Counted from the first letter of the stretch, positions 46,431 to 57,490 are shown. The stretch is 64,000 nucleotides of DNA from Selaginella tamariscina (GCA_003024785.1 PUQB01000876.1:17721-81720); one strand, 5' to 3'. Notes: generated by a model not told the origin, from the letters alone. Numbers and translations are program-made.

Positions 46431-46690
46431 GGGGGTGTATTGATGCAGGAGAGTACGAGTGTTCCTGGCCAACGACATCCCATTGCGTACATCAGCCGTA
46501 CATTGCAGCCAGCAGAGGTGAATTACTCCACGACTGAAAAGGAGTGTCTAGCAGCAGTTTGGGGTTTTGAGAAGCTCCATGCCTACTTGCATGGTTCGCG
46601 GACGTTGTTGGAAGGCGATCATGCAGCAGTCACTTCGTTGTTGAAGCGGAAGAATTTGATTGGCGTACTGCTCGGTGGGCCTTGAAACTT
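46401..46690 (+). pseudogene. gypsy E RNase H
   Basis: MRVDASDIGLGGVLMQE, HPIAYISRTLQPAEVNYSTT, EKECLAAVWGFEKLHAYLHG are the RNase H blocks, including the first catalytic Asp and the Glu of the second block. Confidence 0.8.
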
Positions 46691-46731
46691 CAAATTTACG
46701 ACTTTGAAGTTGTTCATCGTCCAGGAGTTCC

Positions 46732-48025
46732 ATGGCTGATGCTGATGCTCTTTCTCGGGCTCCTCTTCCACCTTCTCTCTCTTCTGTTGCCCCAGAGGAA
46801 CCAGTTGTTCCAGCTTCAGTGGACTTTTTGGATGAAGATTCCGTACCATCAGCAGTTGCTGTGCTTGACGTTCAGTGTCCGCAGAATGCAGAGTTAGATT
46901 TGCCGTCTTTGGATGAGGTTCGGGAAGCTCAAAAGGTTGAGCCGTGGATTCGAAGGCTTCGTGATGGGTTTGAGAATCCTGCATCACTTGCTGATGACTT
47001 GCCTTTCAGGCATTTACATTCACAGTATCGCCTTCAGGATGACCTTCTTTATTTTGTGGGGACTGATCCAGATGATCCTTTGCGGTTGGTGGTGCCTTCA
47101 ATCTTCATTCCACGCTTCCTCCATGCTTACCATGACTCTCCTATTCTTGGCGGGCACATGGGACATCGTCGGGTGATGGAGAAGCTGCACAGATCTTTCT
47201 ATTGGCCGGAGTTGCGAGGAGATGTGATTCGGTATGTGCGTAGTTGTGTGTGGTGCCAAGCTCGCAATACTCCCCCATGTGCTTCGGAAGGACGGTTGGA
47301 GTCAATTGCAGTTTCTCGTCCGTTTGAATTGGTGGCATTTGATTTGATGGGACCTTTTCCGGTCAACTGCTGGTAACGAGTACGTTATTATTGCTTCTGA
47401 TTACCTAACTCGTTGGGTAGAAGTTGGTGCTCTTGCTAGTGCGACTGCTTCTGCTGTTGGTCAGTTTCTCCTTAATCGGGTCGTGTTTCAGCATTCTTGT
47501 CCGGAGCGAATTCTCTCGGATAATGGTCCCTGCATTTATGGCTGAGGCATTTCATGTTTTGACATCTCGACTAGGGATACGCCACACTTTCACAAGTGCT
47601 TATCATCCTCAGACAGATGGTTTAGTGGAACGGCTTGTCAGAACCTTCAAGGGGATGATCCGAAGTATGTGAACTTTCAACATTCAGATTGGGATGGTTA
47701 TCTGCCGTCTCTCCGATATGCTTATGTCACTGGAGTTCAAAGTTCCATTGGTACTTCCCCATATAAGCTCTTGTATGGTCATGACCCGGTGTTGCCAACG
47801 GAGTTGGGTTTGCCTTCTCGGTTACCGCGAGCTGCTGATGCTAGGTCGTGGGATCGGTATCTGACGAGCATTCTTCCATTGGTTCGTGCGGAGTCAGCAG
47901 AACACTTGGGCCGCGTACAAGTAGGACAACAACAAGCTACAACTCACATCATCGTCCTCCTGGAGTACAAGGTTGATGAACTGGTGTTGGTTCGTTTTCC
48001 CAAGCTTGGTACGTGGTTTAGCTAA
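46732..48025 (+). pseudogene. gypsy E integrase
   Basis: Frame 46732-47376 holds the HHCC finger (GGHMGHRRVMEKLHRSFYWP, then CVWCQARN) and the start of the core (FELVAFDLMGPFPV). After a shift, YVIIASDYLTRWVEVGALAS and ERILSDNG carry the core's acidic residues. Later frames (47424-48025) have HPQTDGLVERLVRTFKGMIR with the core Glu, and GTSPYKLLYGHDPVLPTELG. No chromodomain follows. Confidence 0.8.
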
Positions 48026-48275
48026 GAGTCTCCTTCCTCAGTGGAAAGGACCGTATCGAGTGCTACGGCAAGTAGGCCACAGGTTTATGAGGTTGGCACG
48101 ACATTCAACCGATCTCGGAGATTGTACATGTGCAACGGTTGAAGCATTTTGTGCAACGGGAACAAGTTGTGCCGCCTACAGATCCACCAGTGCCTCCTCC
48201 TGATGTTCCTCCAGATCCGGGCCCGTCTACAAGAGAACCCTAACCAACTTACACCCTTCCGAGAGGAGGGGATGA

Positions 48276-48433
48276 TGTAAGATCCACTGTATGGCTGCAT
48301 GTGCACATACTATTATTAGCGTAATAGATTTTAATAACCGTCATTGGATTCAATCTGGATCACTCACTCTTGTATATAAATTAGGGTTTTTGAACTAATG
48401 GATATATACATTTCTATATTCCAAGCTCTCACA
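48276..48433 (+). repeat. LTR of gypsy E (right)
   Basis: TGTAAGATCCACTG to CTCTCACA, collinear with the left LTR and differing by small indels and substitutions, which indicates an old insertion. Confidence 0.85.
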
Positions 48434-48599
48434 AAGTTAATTATCCATTTAAAGTTTGCTCCAGCAGATGTAATATTATTTTATAATAACATACATAATT
48501 TAATTTACTGGCTACTTAACATGTACACACTTAATATTAATATTAGCTATTATTAATTTTGACGGGGTTAGCTTTGCAACTTCAAACTTTCAACCCCGG

Positions 48600-49080
48600 A
48601 ACCAGCATCTTAAATCACACACTTAAACAAACATATTGTGTGTCTATATATATATATAATTAGTAATATATTACATATTATAATAATTAGCTATAAAGAT
48701 ATAGGATAGATATATATAGTAATATATACCAATAATATATATTAGAATTAGCTTAGCTTGCAGGTACCATATTATTTTCTTGACTATTTCCCATAAATTC
48801 ATTAATAAACCATGAGCACACACGCATGCACACACACGGACACACATATGTGATGTGCGTTGTGTGTGTAACTATGGTATACGTGCATATCAAATATATA
48901 ATAATATGTACATGCTCATGTTTATTTAAGTTAGTTCAGATAATTCAAGAGCTTTGCTGCATACCATTAAATTCGTAAGTTAATGTAATCCACACACACA
49001 CACACTCAAAAATATTATCTTAAATTTTCTCGCTTACCTATATTATATATATTTAACACTATATATATATATATATATAT
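48600..49080 (-). repeat. inverted duplication, arm 2
   Basis: Reverse complement of parts of 37390-38340. It joins GGGAAATAGTCAAGAAAA directly to TAATATGGTACCTGCAAG and so lacks about 390 bp present in arm 1. It also lacks the GACTGGCAGG acceptor of the exon. It ends in a (TA)n tract near 49080. Confidence 0.75.
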
Positions 49081-49408
49081 ATAATACTAGGCGAGCGCAA
49101 AAGCATGCCACTATGTAACTAATCGATAAAGAACATGGTCTCCCATAGTTAATCATGTGGAGGTTTAACACAAATCGGTTTAGATTATCCGGGTTATTTT
49201 TTGGCACATTGAATAAATAAGCAAAAAATAAGAATATACTTTGATACTGTTTTTAACAACATAGATTTATAAAAAAAAATATTTATATATATATAAAGTA
49301 CTTGAAGCAACGTAAAAGGTCAAAAATACACATAAATCTCTTATGTTAGTAGAGTATTTTATATAAGTTTATTAATATTTTAATAAAAATTGAATAATAT
49401 AATGTTAA

Positions 49409-49482
49409 GGTGCTGTGGTGTAGTTCGTCATCACTCCAGTCTAACACACTGAAGGTCTCCAGTTCAAATTTGGACTGGTGAA
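49409..49482 (+). tRNA. tRNA-Val(AAC)-derived sequence (pseudogene or SINE head)
   Basis: GTGGTGTAGTTCGTCATCAC matches the D-arm/A-box side of plant tRNA-Val, CAGTCTAACACACTGAAGG carries the anticodon loop with AAC at 49443-49445, and CCAGTTCAAATTTGG the T-arm/B-box with two or more changes from the usual GGTTCGAACCCGG. The acceptor stem does not pair well (GGTGCTG against CTGGTGA). It is therefore not a working tRNA but a derivative with internal promoter boxes. An AT-rich tail follows, as in a tRNA-derived SINE. Confidence 0.7.
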
Positions 49483-49510
49483 ATATGCCCGTGACTTTGG
49501 TTATATTCAT

Positions 49511-49870
49511 ATTAATATGACATCTAGAACAAGATTATGTTTTTACAAATATATGTATATATGTAGACATGTATTTCATTAATATATCATGAATATATTA
49601 TATTAATTTTGATATTAAAATATATATTAATTATTTTAGTATATTTTTAGATTTCTACCATATTATGTATACTTAGTTAGCACTTTCTTGATATTAATAT
49701 AACATCTAGAACAAGATTATGTTTTTACAAATATATGTATATATGTAGCATGTATTTCATTAATATATCATGAATATATTATATTAATGTTGATATTAAA
49801 ATATATATTAATTATTTTGATATATTTAGATTTCTACGATATTATGTATACTTAGTTAGCACTTTCTTGG
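49511..49870 (+). repeat. 182-bp tandem duplication behind the tRNA-like head
   Basis: ATTAATAT(G/A)ACATCTAGAAC starts at 49511 and again at 49693. Both units continue through AAGATTATGTTTTTACAAAT, ATTTCATTAATATATCATGA and TTAGTTAGCACTTTCTTG with few differences. Confidence 0.85.
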
Positions 49871-50144
49871 TTTTTATTAGTTTAATAAAAGGACTTATAA
49901 ATGAAGTATCATCCACAGACTTCATTAACATACATCTTAATAGGTTCACATATAATAAGTCAAAAGACAACTGAACATAGGCGCACGCACATGCATATGC
50001 GGTGCACAATAAGGTCCAGACATTAATTAACATTATATTTTTATTATTATATATTTAATAGTATGTGTATCATACTTATGACTAATTAATTACATATACA
50101 CATACTTATGACTGTTAATTTTATATGATATACTGCACACACAC

Positions 50145-50288
50145 TATTAGAGAAGAATATTTTAAAAGATAGGAATAAGGAATATTTTAGTTAACTAAAT
50201 TAATAAGTAACCTTGTATATATGTGGTAGCATCATGAATGGAAAGATATAGCAAAAAGCATAATTGTTGCACTCTTTGATTCCTAACA
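50145..50288 (+). repeat. LTR of copia G (left)
   Basis: TATTAGAGAAG (TG mutated to TA) to GATTCCTAACA. It contains GAAAGATATAGCAAA, also present in the right LTR. No usual TGGTATCAGAGC primer site is visible right after it. Confidence 0.8.
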
Positions 50289-50639
50289 TGTGATTTGTTT
50301 TCTTTCTTTTGTGAAGAGTGTGTGTTGATCTTGTGAGGGATTCAGCTCATGAGGGTTTTCATGGTGCTGCCGAGGGATTGTATAGCTGAGATCATAATTA
50401 CCAATTAACGCGTTCGGGTGAAAATTTGCCATTAGTAACGCGTTCGTAATACACGTTCAGGTTCTAGTCACGTCTCTTTTATATTCCGAATTGAAATTAA
50501 TCTTTGCGTTAGGTTCATCCATTACGCTTCCACTTTCTTTAGGGTTTTTCAACGTTCTATTGGTCTAAAATCAAAACGTTGCATTCAGATGAAAATTTGC
50601 CGTTGTAACGCCTTTGTAACACGTACGTATGTAACGTTC

Positions 50640-51360
50640 GGAAGTTCGATGGTAACTATGGCTGAGATGGGGAACAATTTTGAGCTGAAGTTCAAGATCG
50701 GCAAGTTGGACAACAGGGTGGAAGATCAAGATGAAAAGCTTGTTGGAGGAGCTAGAGCTATGGAAGATCATCGGTAAAACCTCTATTTGCCCATTAGATC
50801 CCATTAATCCAAAGCACAAAGAGTGGAAAAAAAGGATGCTCAAGCAAAGAATGTGTTGTTGTAATATGTAAAGAATTCTCAATTAAGAACAATTGATGGA
50901 GCAACAGATGCAACTAAGGTGTGGGAGACAGTGCTCAATGCCTATGAAAAGAAAGACATCGACTATCAAGTAGCTCAATTCAAAGGATTCTTCACTAAGA
51001 AGATGCAAGGAAAAGATCCATTGGAGTATGTGAGTGAGATGAAGGTAAAGTTCACTCAGTTGAATATAACTTTGCAAGCAAAACTTTCAGATATTTTACT
51101 AGTGATGACAATCCTTGATAGGACTACCTTGGTCATATGCAATGATGAGGATCTATATCTTAATAGGAAGGATCCTTTAAAGACCAGTGATTTATTGGAA
51201 TGGATCTAGCATGAGCATCTACTTGAAGAAGGAGGATTCGGTTGTGGCTCAAGCTTTACTCAAGGAGGAACACATGGGGCAAATATGAGGCTATCAACTC
51301 AAGGTGGAAGGATGCTACAAGTGTGGCGATCTTAGTCACATCGCAAGATTCTATCCATGA
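50640..51360 (+). pseudogene. copia G gag
   Basis: Broken frames: NFELKFKIGKLDNRVEDQDE, RTIDGATDATKVWETVLNAY, EKKDIDYQVAQFKGFFTKKM, QGKDPLEYVSEMKVKFTQLN. A zinc knuckle follows (CYKCGDLSHIARFYP), where the last Cys appears changed to Tyr. Confidence 0.75.
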
Positions 51361-51456
51361 AAGAAAACAAATCTTCCAAAGGAGAAGCAAAAGGAGCATG
51401 TAGCAGATTCTGGGAGCAAGGGCAAGAGCATTAAGAAGCAGAACGAGCAACCTATT

Positions 51457-51707
51457 GTGAGTAAATTGGAATCTAAGAGTAGCAGTGAGGATCCAAGAAG
51501 TGAGGAATCAACCTTTGCATTTGAGGTGTTTGTTTGTTTTGTAGATGCCCTGATCAAAGAGGATGATGAGTCATGGTGGTTTGACTCATGTTGCACCCAC
51601 TTCATGATGTTCAACAAAAAGATGCTCGAGGGGTATCAACCGTTGGAGACGAAGTAGGCTGTCAGAGTTGGAGGCAAGCATTAGTTAAGGATTGCTGGCA
51701 AGGGAGA
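51457..51707 (+). pseudogene. copia G protease region, cut by insertion
   Basis: SWWFDSCCTHFMMFNKKMLE corresponds to the copia protease site, with DSG changed to DSC. Then, after a stop, AVRVGGKH and LRIAGKGDV up to the TIR element at 51708. The coding sequence resumes at about 52670 with FGGGQLKVLHNVYLVPKLGK. Confidence 0.75.
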
Positions 51708-52669
51708 TGTCAGAGTTTTTACTTGGTGCCACAAAGGCGGCTTGCCAGGTGCCAACCCTGGAATCCCCTCTCTAAAAACCCACAGAATCTAGTAAAATAA
51801 CCTGTATTAGGAACCCAAGCCTTAGGAACTCAAACCCCTAATTGACTAAGTCCACGAACGAGACTCACCTTGTGAATTAGGATACATGGACTAGCCGAGA
51901 TTTAAGTGTCGTTCCTAGCTTGGCGTGGTTAGGCGGCCGGAGCAAGGCCTCAACCACTAGTTTTGCGGAACGTGAACTCGGGCAATGCCTTTGAGCTTGT
52001 GAGCAGGTTTTCGGACCAAGGAATCTGACTAACTCTTTGGAAGTGACATGCCCCTATCTCAAAGGCAAGATCCTGCCAACGATAAGGATAGTTTAACCCT
52101 AGGGTGGGTTGTACCCCTATCGTGTAAAGTTTGGGGGCACAACGGAGGGTTGCACCTTGACGACACAAGCTTAGCTTGCACCGGTAGGAGGTTAACGAGC
52201 TCTCTTTTGAACCCAGGAAGCCTCACTACATATACTCTACCTTATTTATGTGATGGACCCCCCCCTCCCCACCTGTTTACCTAAGTGAGTAAGTGGGCTG
52301 GCACGGAAATGCCATCCCTTAGAGAAAATGGTTGTCCTAACCTAACCCTAAACCTAACCCCTAGGGGGGTTTAGGGCGTGGGGTTAGGTCAACCCTAGGG
52401 TGTCCCTAACCCTTATTTTGACAAGCTATACTTTGCAAAGAACCCTAACCTAGAACATCAAACCGAGGGAGAGTTTCTAGAAGGTAAGTTCTAGCTTCAC
52501 CTAAAGTTTCCTGCAAATACCTAATGACACCTGGCCGGACCATCACTAGATACCCAAGTGCACTAAATGGCATGTTTCCTACTACATCTAGGGTTTGCCA
52601 CACAACTCGATAAGTAACAACAATCAAACCCCAAAGTAAAGGGTCGAGTCATAGTAAAAAACTATGACA
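51708..52669 (-). mobile_element. non-autonomous TIR element with terminal hairpin, copy 3
   Basis: Starts TGTCAGAGTTTTTACTTGG at 51708 and ends at 52669. Its hairpin end lies at the right: arms 52648-52655 (GTCATAGT) and 52661-52668 (ACTATGAC) around AAAAA. Inside, reversed relative to copy 1, are the same words: ACCCTAGGTT/CCCTAGGGT blocks, CATCACTAGATACCCAAGTGCAC, and a C-run near 52259. It has no convincing ORF. At 962 bp it is shorter than copy 1 (1738 bp). It splits copia G. Confidence 0.7.
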
Positions 52670-53190
52670 GAAAATTTTGGTGGAGGCCAATTGAAAGTGT
52701 TGCACAATGTCTACCTTGTGCCAAAGTTGGGAAAGAACCTATTATTAGTTGCAAAGCTGGCGGATTTGGATTTGGAGCTGCTGCTGGTGGGTTCCATCAG
52801 CAAGTGTGTTGTTGGAGAAGGTACAAGAGTGGGATACTTGTACAAGCTCAAGGCATCCAATCTAGAGGCATTTACAATAATTCTGAAGAAAGATTATGTG
52901 GAGCTGTCCACATGGCATCAATAGTTAGGGCACCTTAATGAGCGGAGTTTAAGGCAAGTGCTTAAGCAAGAGCTGGGCCTGGAGTTCAAATCTTATGAGT
53001 TGGGGATTTGTAAAGGCTACATCTTGGGGAAGCAACATCATGAGCCCTTTCTACAGCGAAGTCAAAGTCATGAGAAGGAACCTTTAGAGCTAGTTCACAG
53101 GGATGTGTGGGGGCATGCCAAGCACACATCATTGATAGGAGTGAGGTATTTCTTGTTATTTGTGGATGATTTTAGTAGGAAGTGCTAAAT
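52670..53190 (+). pseudogene. copia G protease end and integrase
   Basis: KVLHNVYLVPKLGKNLLLVA, VGYLYKLKAS, then GHLNERSLRQVL, KGYILGKQHHEPF (integrase HHCC remnant, one Cys missing) and ELVHRDVWGHAKHTSLIGVR, YFLLFVDDFSRK with core Asp residues. Sequence continues in broken frames to about 53800. Confidence 0.75.
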
Positions 53191-54116
53191 CTACACCATG
53201 CAATGAAAAATAGAGGTGTTTGAGATATTCCAATAGTTCAAGGCTGCAATAGAGTTGGAATCTACACACAAGATCAGTGTTTAAGGACGGACAATGGTGG
53301 TGAGTTCACATCCAAGGTATTTGGGAGCTTTTGTGAACAACACGACATCAAAAGTTAATTTTCTCTTCCCTACGATCATGAATAGAATGGCATTGTGGTT
53401 AGATGGATGCAGACCATTGTGGAGAAGGTAAACTCCATGTTGAAGCACAAGGATCTGGGGTCAAAGTTTTGGGGGATGGATGTGCACACAATTGTGTACA
53501 TTACCAATTGAGTTTCAACTAGATCGCTGCAAGATGTTGTAATAGAATCTACATGGAGTGGTAAGCCATGTGATTTGTCTAAGCTAAGATTAGAGCTTGG
53601 AGGTTGTTCCCAAAGAAGACAAGAAGCAAGTTGGATGATAACAACACAGAATGCATCTTTGTTGACTATTGTGATGATAGCAAAGGATACAAACTTTGGG
53701 ATGTGGAGCACTAGAAGGTGGTAAGGTGTCAGCATGTCATCTTTGATGAGTATGACATTGCAGGACATGAGGAGCATCCAACAGAGTAGCTAATTGTGAA
53801 GGATCAAGGACAGATCGTGATCTAGGAAGAAGATTCCAATAACAGTGGTCCCAAAAATCTTCCTTCTATGGGAGATCAACAATAAGGGGAGTAGTTGGAT
53901 GTGCAAGGAAGAACCTGAAGAACCAGTTGTCATATGTTCCAAGGTGTTGAAACAAAAAAAATTCTCGCAAGACATTTACGCTCTAAGATCAATGAAACGA
54001 TCAACAGCTAGGGTTACATTAGAGTGTTTTAGGGATTTCGTGACACATTTAGTGGTGATCCTCACACATTGAAGGAGGCTTTGAGTGGACTTGATGTAGA
54101 GAAGTGACTAGCTACT

Positions 54117-55173
54117 ATGAAAGAGGAAATTGAGTCCATGAGGAGAAACAAGACGTGGATCTTGGTGGACAAAGGGAATTTCCATAATCTGGTGGAATGC
54201 AAGTGGGTCTTCAAGAAGTACAATGCGGATGGTACTATGGAGCGCTATAGAGCAAGATTGGTGGCGATCAGTACACATAGACCAAAAGGCATTAACTATG
54301 ATGAGACCTATTCATCAGTGGCAAAGATGACATCTATCAAATTGGTTTTGGTGATTGCAGCAAAGGAGGATTTGGAACTTCATCAACTTGATGTGAAGAC
54401 AACTTTTCTTCATGAGATTTGGAGCATGAGGTGTACATGAGGCAACCTCCAAGATTCAAAGAAGCTGGGAGAGAGCATCAATTGTGCAAGTTGAAGAAAT
54501 CCATCTAAGGATTGAAGTAGAGTTCAAGGGCATGGTACCAAAAGATCGACAAGTTCTTTGTTGATCATGGCTTTAAAAGAAGTGAAGTTGACCATAGAGT
54601 CTACACCAAAACTATAAGTACCCAAAGGATCATCATTGTCTTGTATGTGGATGATCTAATTCTTGCTTGCAAGAGGGAGAAGGACATGGTGGCAATCAAG
54701 AATTTGATGAGGAAGCAATTCAGCATGACAAATTTGGGCAAGTTGCACTATATCTTGGGTTTTATGGCTATTGCGATGCTAATTGGGGCAGTTGTCTTGA
54801 TACAACCACATGATATTACTTCATCAAGTGTGGAGCAACTATTTCTTGGGCTAGCAAGAGACAACAAGCAGTTGCCCTGTTTTTATGCAAAGTAGAGTGC
54901 ATGGGGATTATAGAAGTAACCAAGGAAGTTTTGTGGTTAAGATACCTGATGAAAGAACTAAGGAGGTTATCAGCAAATCATCCTACAAGGATCTACAACA
55001 ACAATGAGAGCTGCTTGAAGATGTTGAAGAATCTAGTTTTCCATGGGAGGGTGAAGCACATGGAGCTGAAGCATCATTTTGTGAGGAGGGAGGAAGCAGG
55101 ATTGCTAAAGTTCAAGTTCTTGAGATCCAAGCAAATGCATGTTCACCAAGGCACTTCCAAAAAAGACACATAA
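54117..55173 (+). pseudogene. copia G reverse transcriptase and RNase H
   Basis: MKEEIESMRRNKTWILVDKG, VECKWVFKKYNADGTMERYR, ARLVAISTHRPKGINYDETY, VIAAKEDLELHQLDVKTTFL, then IIVLYVDDLILACKREKDM with an intact YVDD box, and NLGKLHYILGF. RNase H parts include SVEQLFLGLA-type remains and EVTKEVLWLRYLMKELRRLS. At least three frame changes occur. Confidence 0.8.
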
Positions 55174-55200
55174 AAAGATGAGGGTGCAACTAAGTGAGAG

Positions 55201-55343
55201 TGTTAGAGAAGAATATTTTAGAAGATAGGATTGAAGAATATTATAGTTAACTAAATTAGTAAGCAAACGTGGCAACATAGTGAATTAAAAGATATAGCAA
55301 AGAGCATAGCTATGTTCATCTTCTTGTTGTTTTGATTCTAACA
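55201..55343 (+). repeat. LTR of copia G (right)
   Basis: TGTTAGAGAAGAATATTTTA to GATTCTAACA, with intact TG/CA ends. A purine-containing stretch (GATGAGGGTGCAAC) lies just before. Confidence 0.85.
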
Positions 55344-56423
55344 CAAACATTATATTGAATCAAAGAAGTCTAAGAATACACTAGAACTTTATACCTTTAT
55401 ATTACAGTCTTTTGCCAAAATATACTTATGAAATACATTTCAACTCTAAAAGTTGTACATTTTAAAGTAGTTATTATACAAATAGAAATCGTGCATTTTA
55501 ATGGTACAAAATGTACACACACACATATATATTGTGTGTGTGTACACATGTATTTATACCTTGAAATAGAGTTGAAGTTCATTACACAAGCAACTCTTTC
55601 ATATAAAAAAATCGTAAATTTACTGAAATGTTATATCACTTTTATAGCAACTCATAAATATACTTGTGTCTTTTACAAAATCTAGCATGTATGATTCTAA
55701 GTCAATGAACATCTATATAATATATGCCACATCTAAGGGATACATATATAATATAATGTCAAATACATGATATATGTGTGACCAAAAAATATAAGTATGA
55801 TTATCGTATTATTATAAACTTCACTAAAAACCCCAAAAGGCCACTATAGTTAGTTTTTTTTATATAGTTCAACCTTCAACTATGCGAATATACTATATGT
55901 AGTATCCTACGTACTCAATTAAATACTATACCATATAGAATAGTTTGATGTGCACCAATGCTTTGTGTAGTTTTTGGCATCAGTTTCCATGTCTAATCCT
56001 TGGTGTAGTCTTTTTTACCAATAAGTGATTATACCATGTATTGTTTTTGGTCTTAAATTCACTCTTGCATTGCTATGTAAGAAAACTCTTGTATAGTTTG
56101 CCTACATCATATAGTTTGTAATTTTCAGTCTTTACTATAACTATAGCTAGTTGATAGATCCTTGACTGATGTACTAGCCACTCCTCGACCTGAAAACTTG
56201 TACAGAATCCTGTTTGGGCTTGTTTGGCTGTTGCGGCTCCTTTGGTCCTTAGGCTACACTCAACTTGCTTCCATGGCTACTCTTGCTGTAGCTCAAGCTA
56301 CGGCTCCTTCTCTAGATGTGACCACCATTGATGCGCCTCAAGTTACGATTGCTCAAGTACACAGACTGGGTCAAGGTCAGGTTGCTCAGCTACTTCTTCT
56401 TCATGTTGATCATCTAGCTTTGG
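55344..56423. other. AT-rich spacer
   Basis: CA/TG tract near 55515. From 56160 the sequence becomes GC-richer with an open plus frame (56162-56503) that is opposite to the K/P-rich frame below and has no recognisable motif. Confidence 0.4.
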
Positions 56424-56790
56424 CTATGGCTTCTTTTTTTTTTTCAGTGGTGGAGGGGAAGGAGAGTGCTCACTATGATCATCTAACTCTGATTCAGGTT
56501 TAGGCCATTGCTTCTTTTCTTTTTTTGGTGGAGGGGAAGGAGAGTGCTCATGTTGATCAAGCTCAGGTTTTGGCCGAGGTTTCTTCTTTTTCAATGGTGG
56601 AGGAGAAGGGGAGATCTCATCTAGAGGGGTTGCCTCTACAACACGTACAACAAGGAGCAAGCCTCATGCAATCAACACTTACTTGGTTCAACTCCATGCT
56701 TCCTCTTGGTGCCTCTAGTGCTTGCCTTTGCTTTTTTCTTGCCTCCTTTCTTCACTGGTGGATCAACCCTAGTTCTCTGGCTGCATCTAA
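56424..56790 (-). CDS. Pro/Lys-rich repeat protein fragment
   Basis: Minus frame 56660-56424 contains three tandem units of the form SPSPPPLKKKKK(P)RPKPELD-HEH, about 63-72 nt each. Further upstream, in a shifted frame, DPPVKKGGKKKAKASTRGTK continues the basic style, and downstream of a stop PKLDDQHEEEVAEQ follows. This looks like a nuclear, low-complexity basic protein, in broken condition. No family can be named. Confidence 0.35.
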
Positions 56791-56879
56791 GACATCATTC
56801 ACTGAGTAGGGGATGAAAAGATTTAACCCTAGGCAATTGAATGCAGCTTGGTTTAAAATGAGTGGTTGTAATTGATTAT

Positions 56880-57374
56880 ATGTTACAGCAATAAAGACTT
56901 GCACAGTTTGTGCAAAGTGGGGACTTTATCTACATGCCTTTGGCTGGACGCTTTATTGGCATCAGAGCCAATCTTGCCCTATTTGCAAGAACAATATGCT
57001 GCCATAGACAGATTGGGAAACATGGCTGAGCAGGGACACTACAAATAGTACAAAAACTATACATGAGTTCTGGCATGCCAACCGTTGGTCTTAGATATCA
57101 GACTTTCTTGATCCATGAAAATAGATTCCCATGCATGTCAAATGTTGTAGTTGCAATATACTTGCGACAATGGCCCAAGCCACATGCTTGCTTTGATGGA
57201 GCTAAGGAAGATGAAGAGAGAGAGGTGACAAAGATCAAGTGTCCAAATTGTGCCACCACAATTGCATTCAAGCTTACATACTTCTCTAATGATTCAAGGA
57301 ACTTACTTCTTATGTTGCACTTAGATGGTTTCCAAGTAACCAACACCAAATTTGGAGTGTCCATGCAATCATAG
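56880..57374 (+). CDS. unidentified ORF with Cys pair
   Basis: A plus frame open from about 56890 to 57374 except for one stop near 57028. The better part starts MSSGMPTVGLRYQTFLIHEN and includes VVVAIYLRQWPKPHACFDGA, KIKCPNCATTIAFKLTYFSN. The CPNC pair could be half of a zinc site. It is not recognised; chance is possible. Confidence 0.3.
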
Positions 57375-57490
57375 TCGTGGTTTTAAATGGTGGTCTACAT
57401 GAGGATCATGAAGCTAAGCAACTAATACTGCCTCTTATATTCATTCTGAAGGAAGATACTCTTAAAAGAGCAAACAAAAAATACTATACA

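Larger units (their letters stand above)
43609..48433 (+). mobile_element. Ty3/gypsy element E with short LTRs
   Basis: LTRs 43609-43772 (164 bp) and 48276-48433 (158 bp) begin TGTAA and end CTCTCACA, with AAGT on both flanks (43605-43608 and 48434-48437). A purine tract (GAGAGGAGGGGATGA) lies just before the right LTR. The plus-strand interior has gag, zinc knuckle, protease, reverse transcriptase, RNase H and integrase in gypsy order, with no chromodomain. Frameshifts break it at about 44620, 45010, 45915, 46060, 46400, 46690, 47375 and 47540. GC content is clearly higher than the flanks. The element lies within the 10-kb segment bracketed by the inverted duplication. Confidence 0.85.
50145..55343 (+). 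mobile_element. Ty1/copia element G, interrupted
   Basis: LTRs 50145-50288 (144 bp) and 55201-55343 (143 bp) begin T(A/G)TTAGAGAAGAATATTTTA and end CTAACA, with flanks CACAC and CAAAC (4 of 5). The interior order is copia: gag, zinc knuckle, protease, integrase, reverse transcriptase, RNase H. TIR element copy 3 sits in the protease-integrase region (51708-52669). Without it the element is about 4.2 kb. Many stops and shifts show it is dead. Confidence 0.85.

Noticed and set aside
49409-49482. Functional tRNA-Val gene
   Set aside because: The acceptor stem does not pair and the T-arm has several changes from the conserved sequence.
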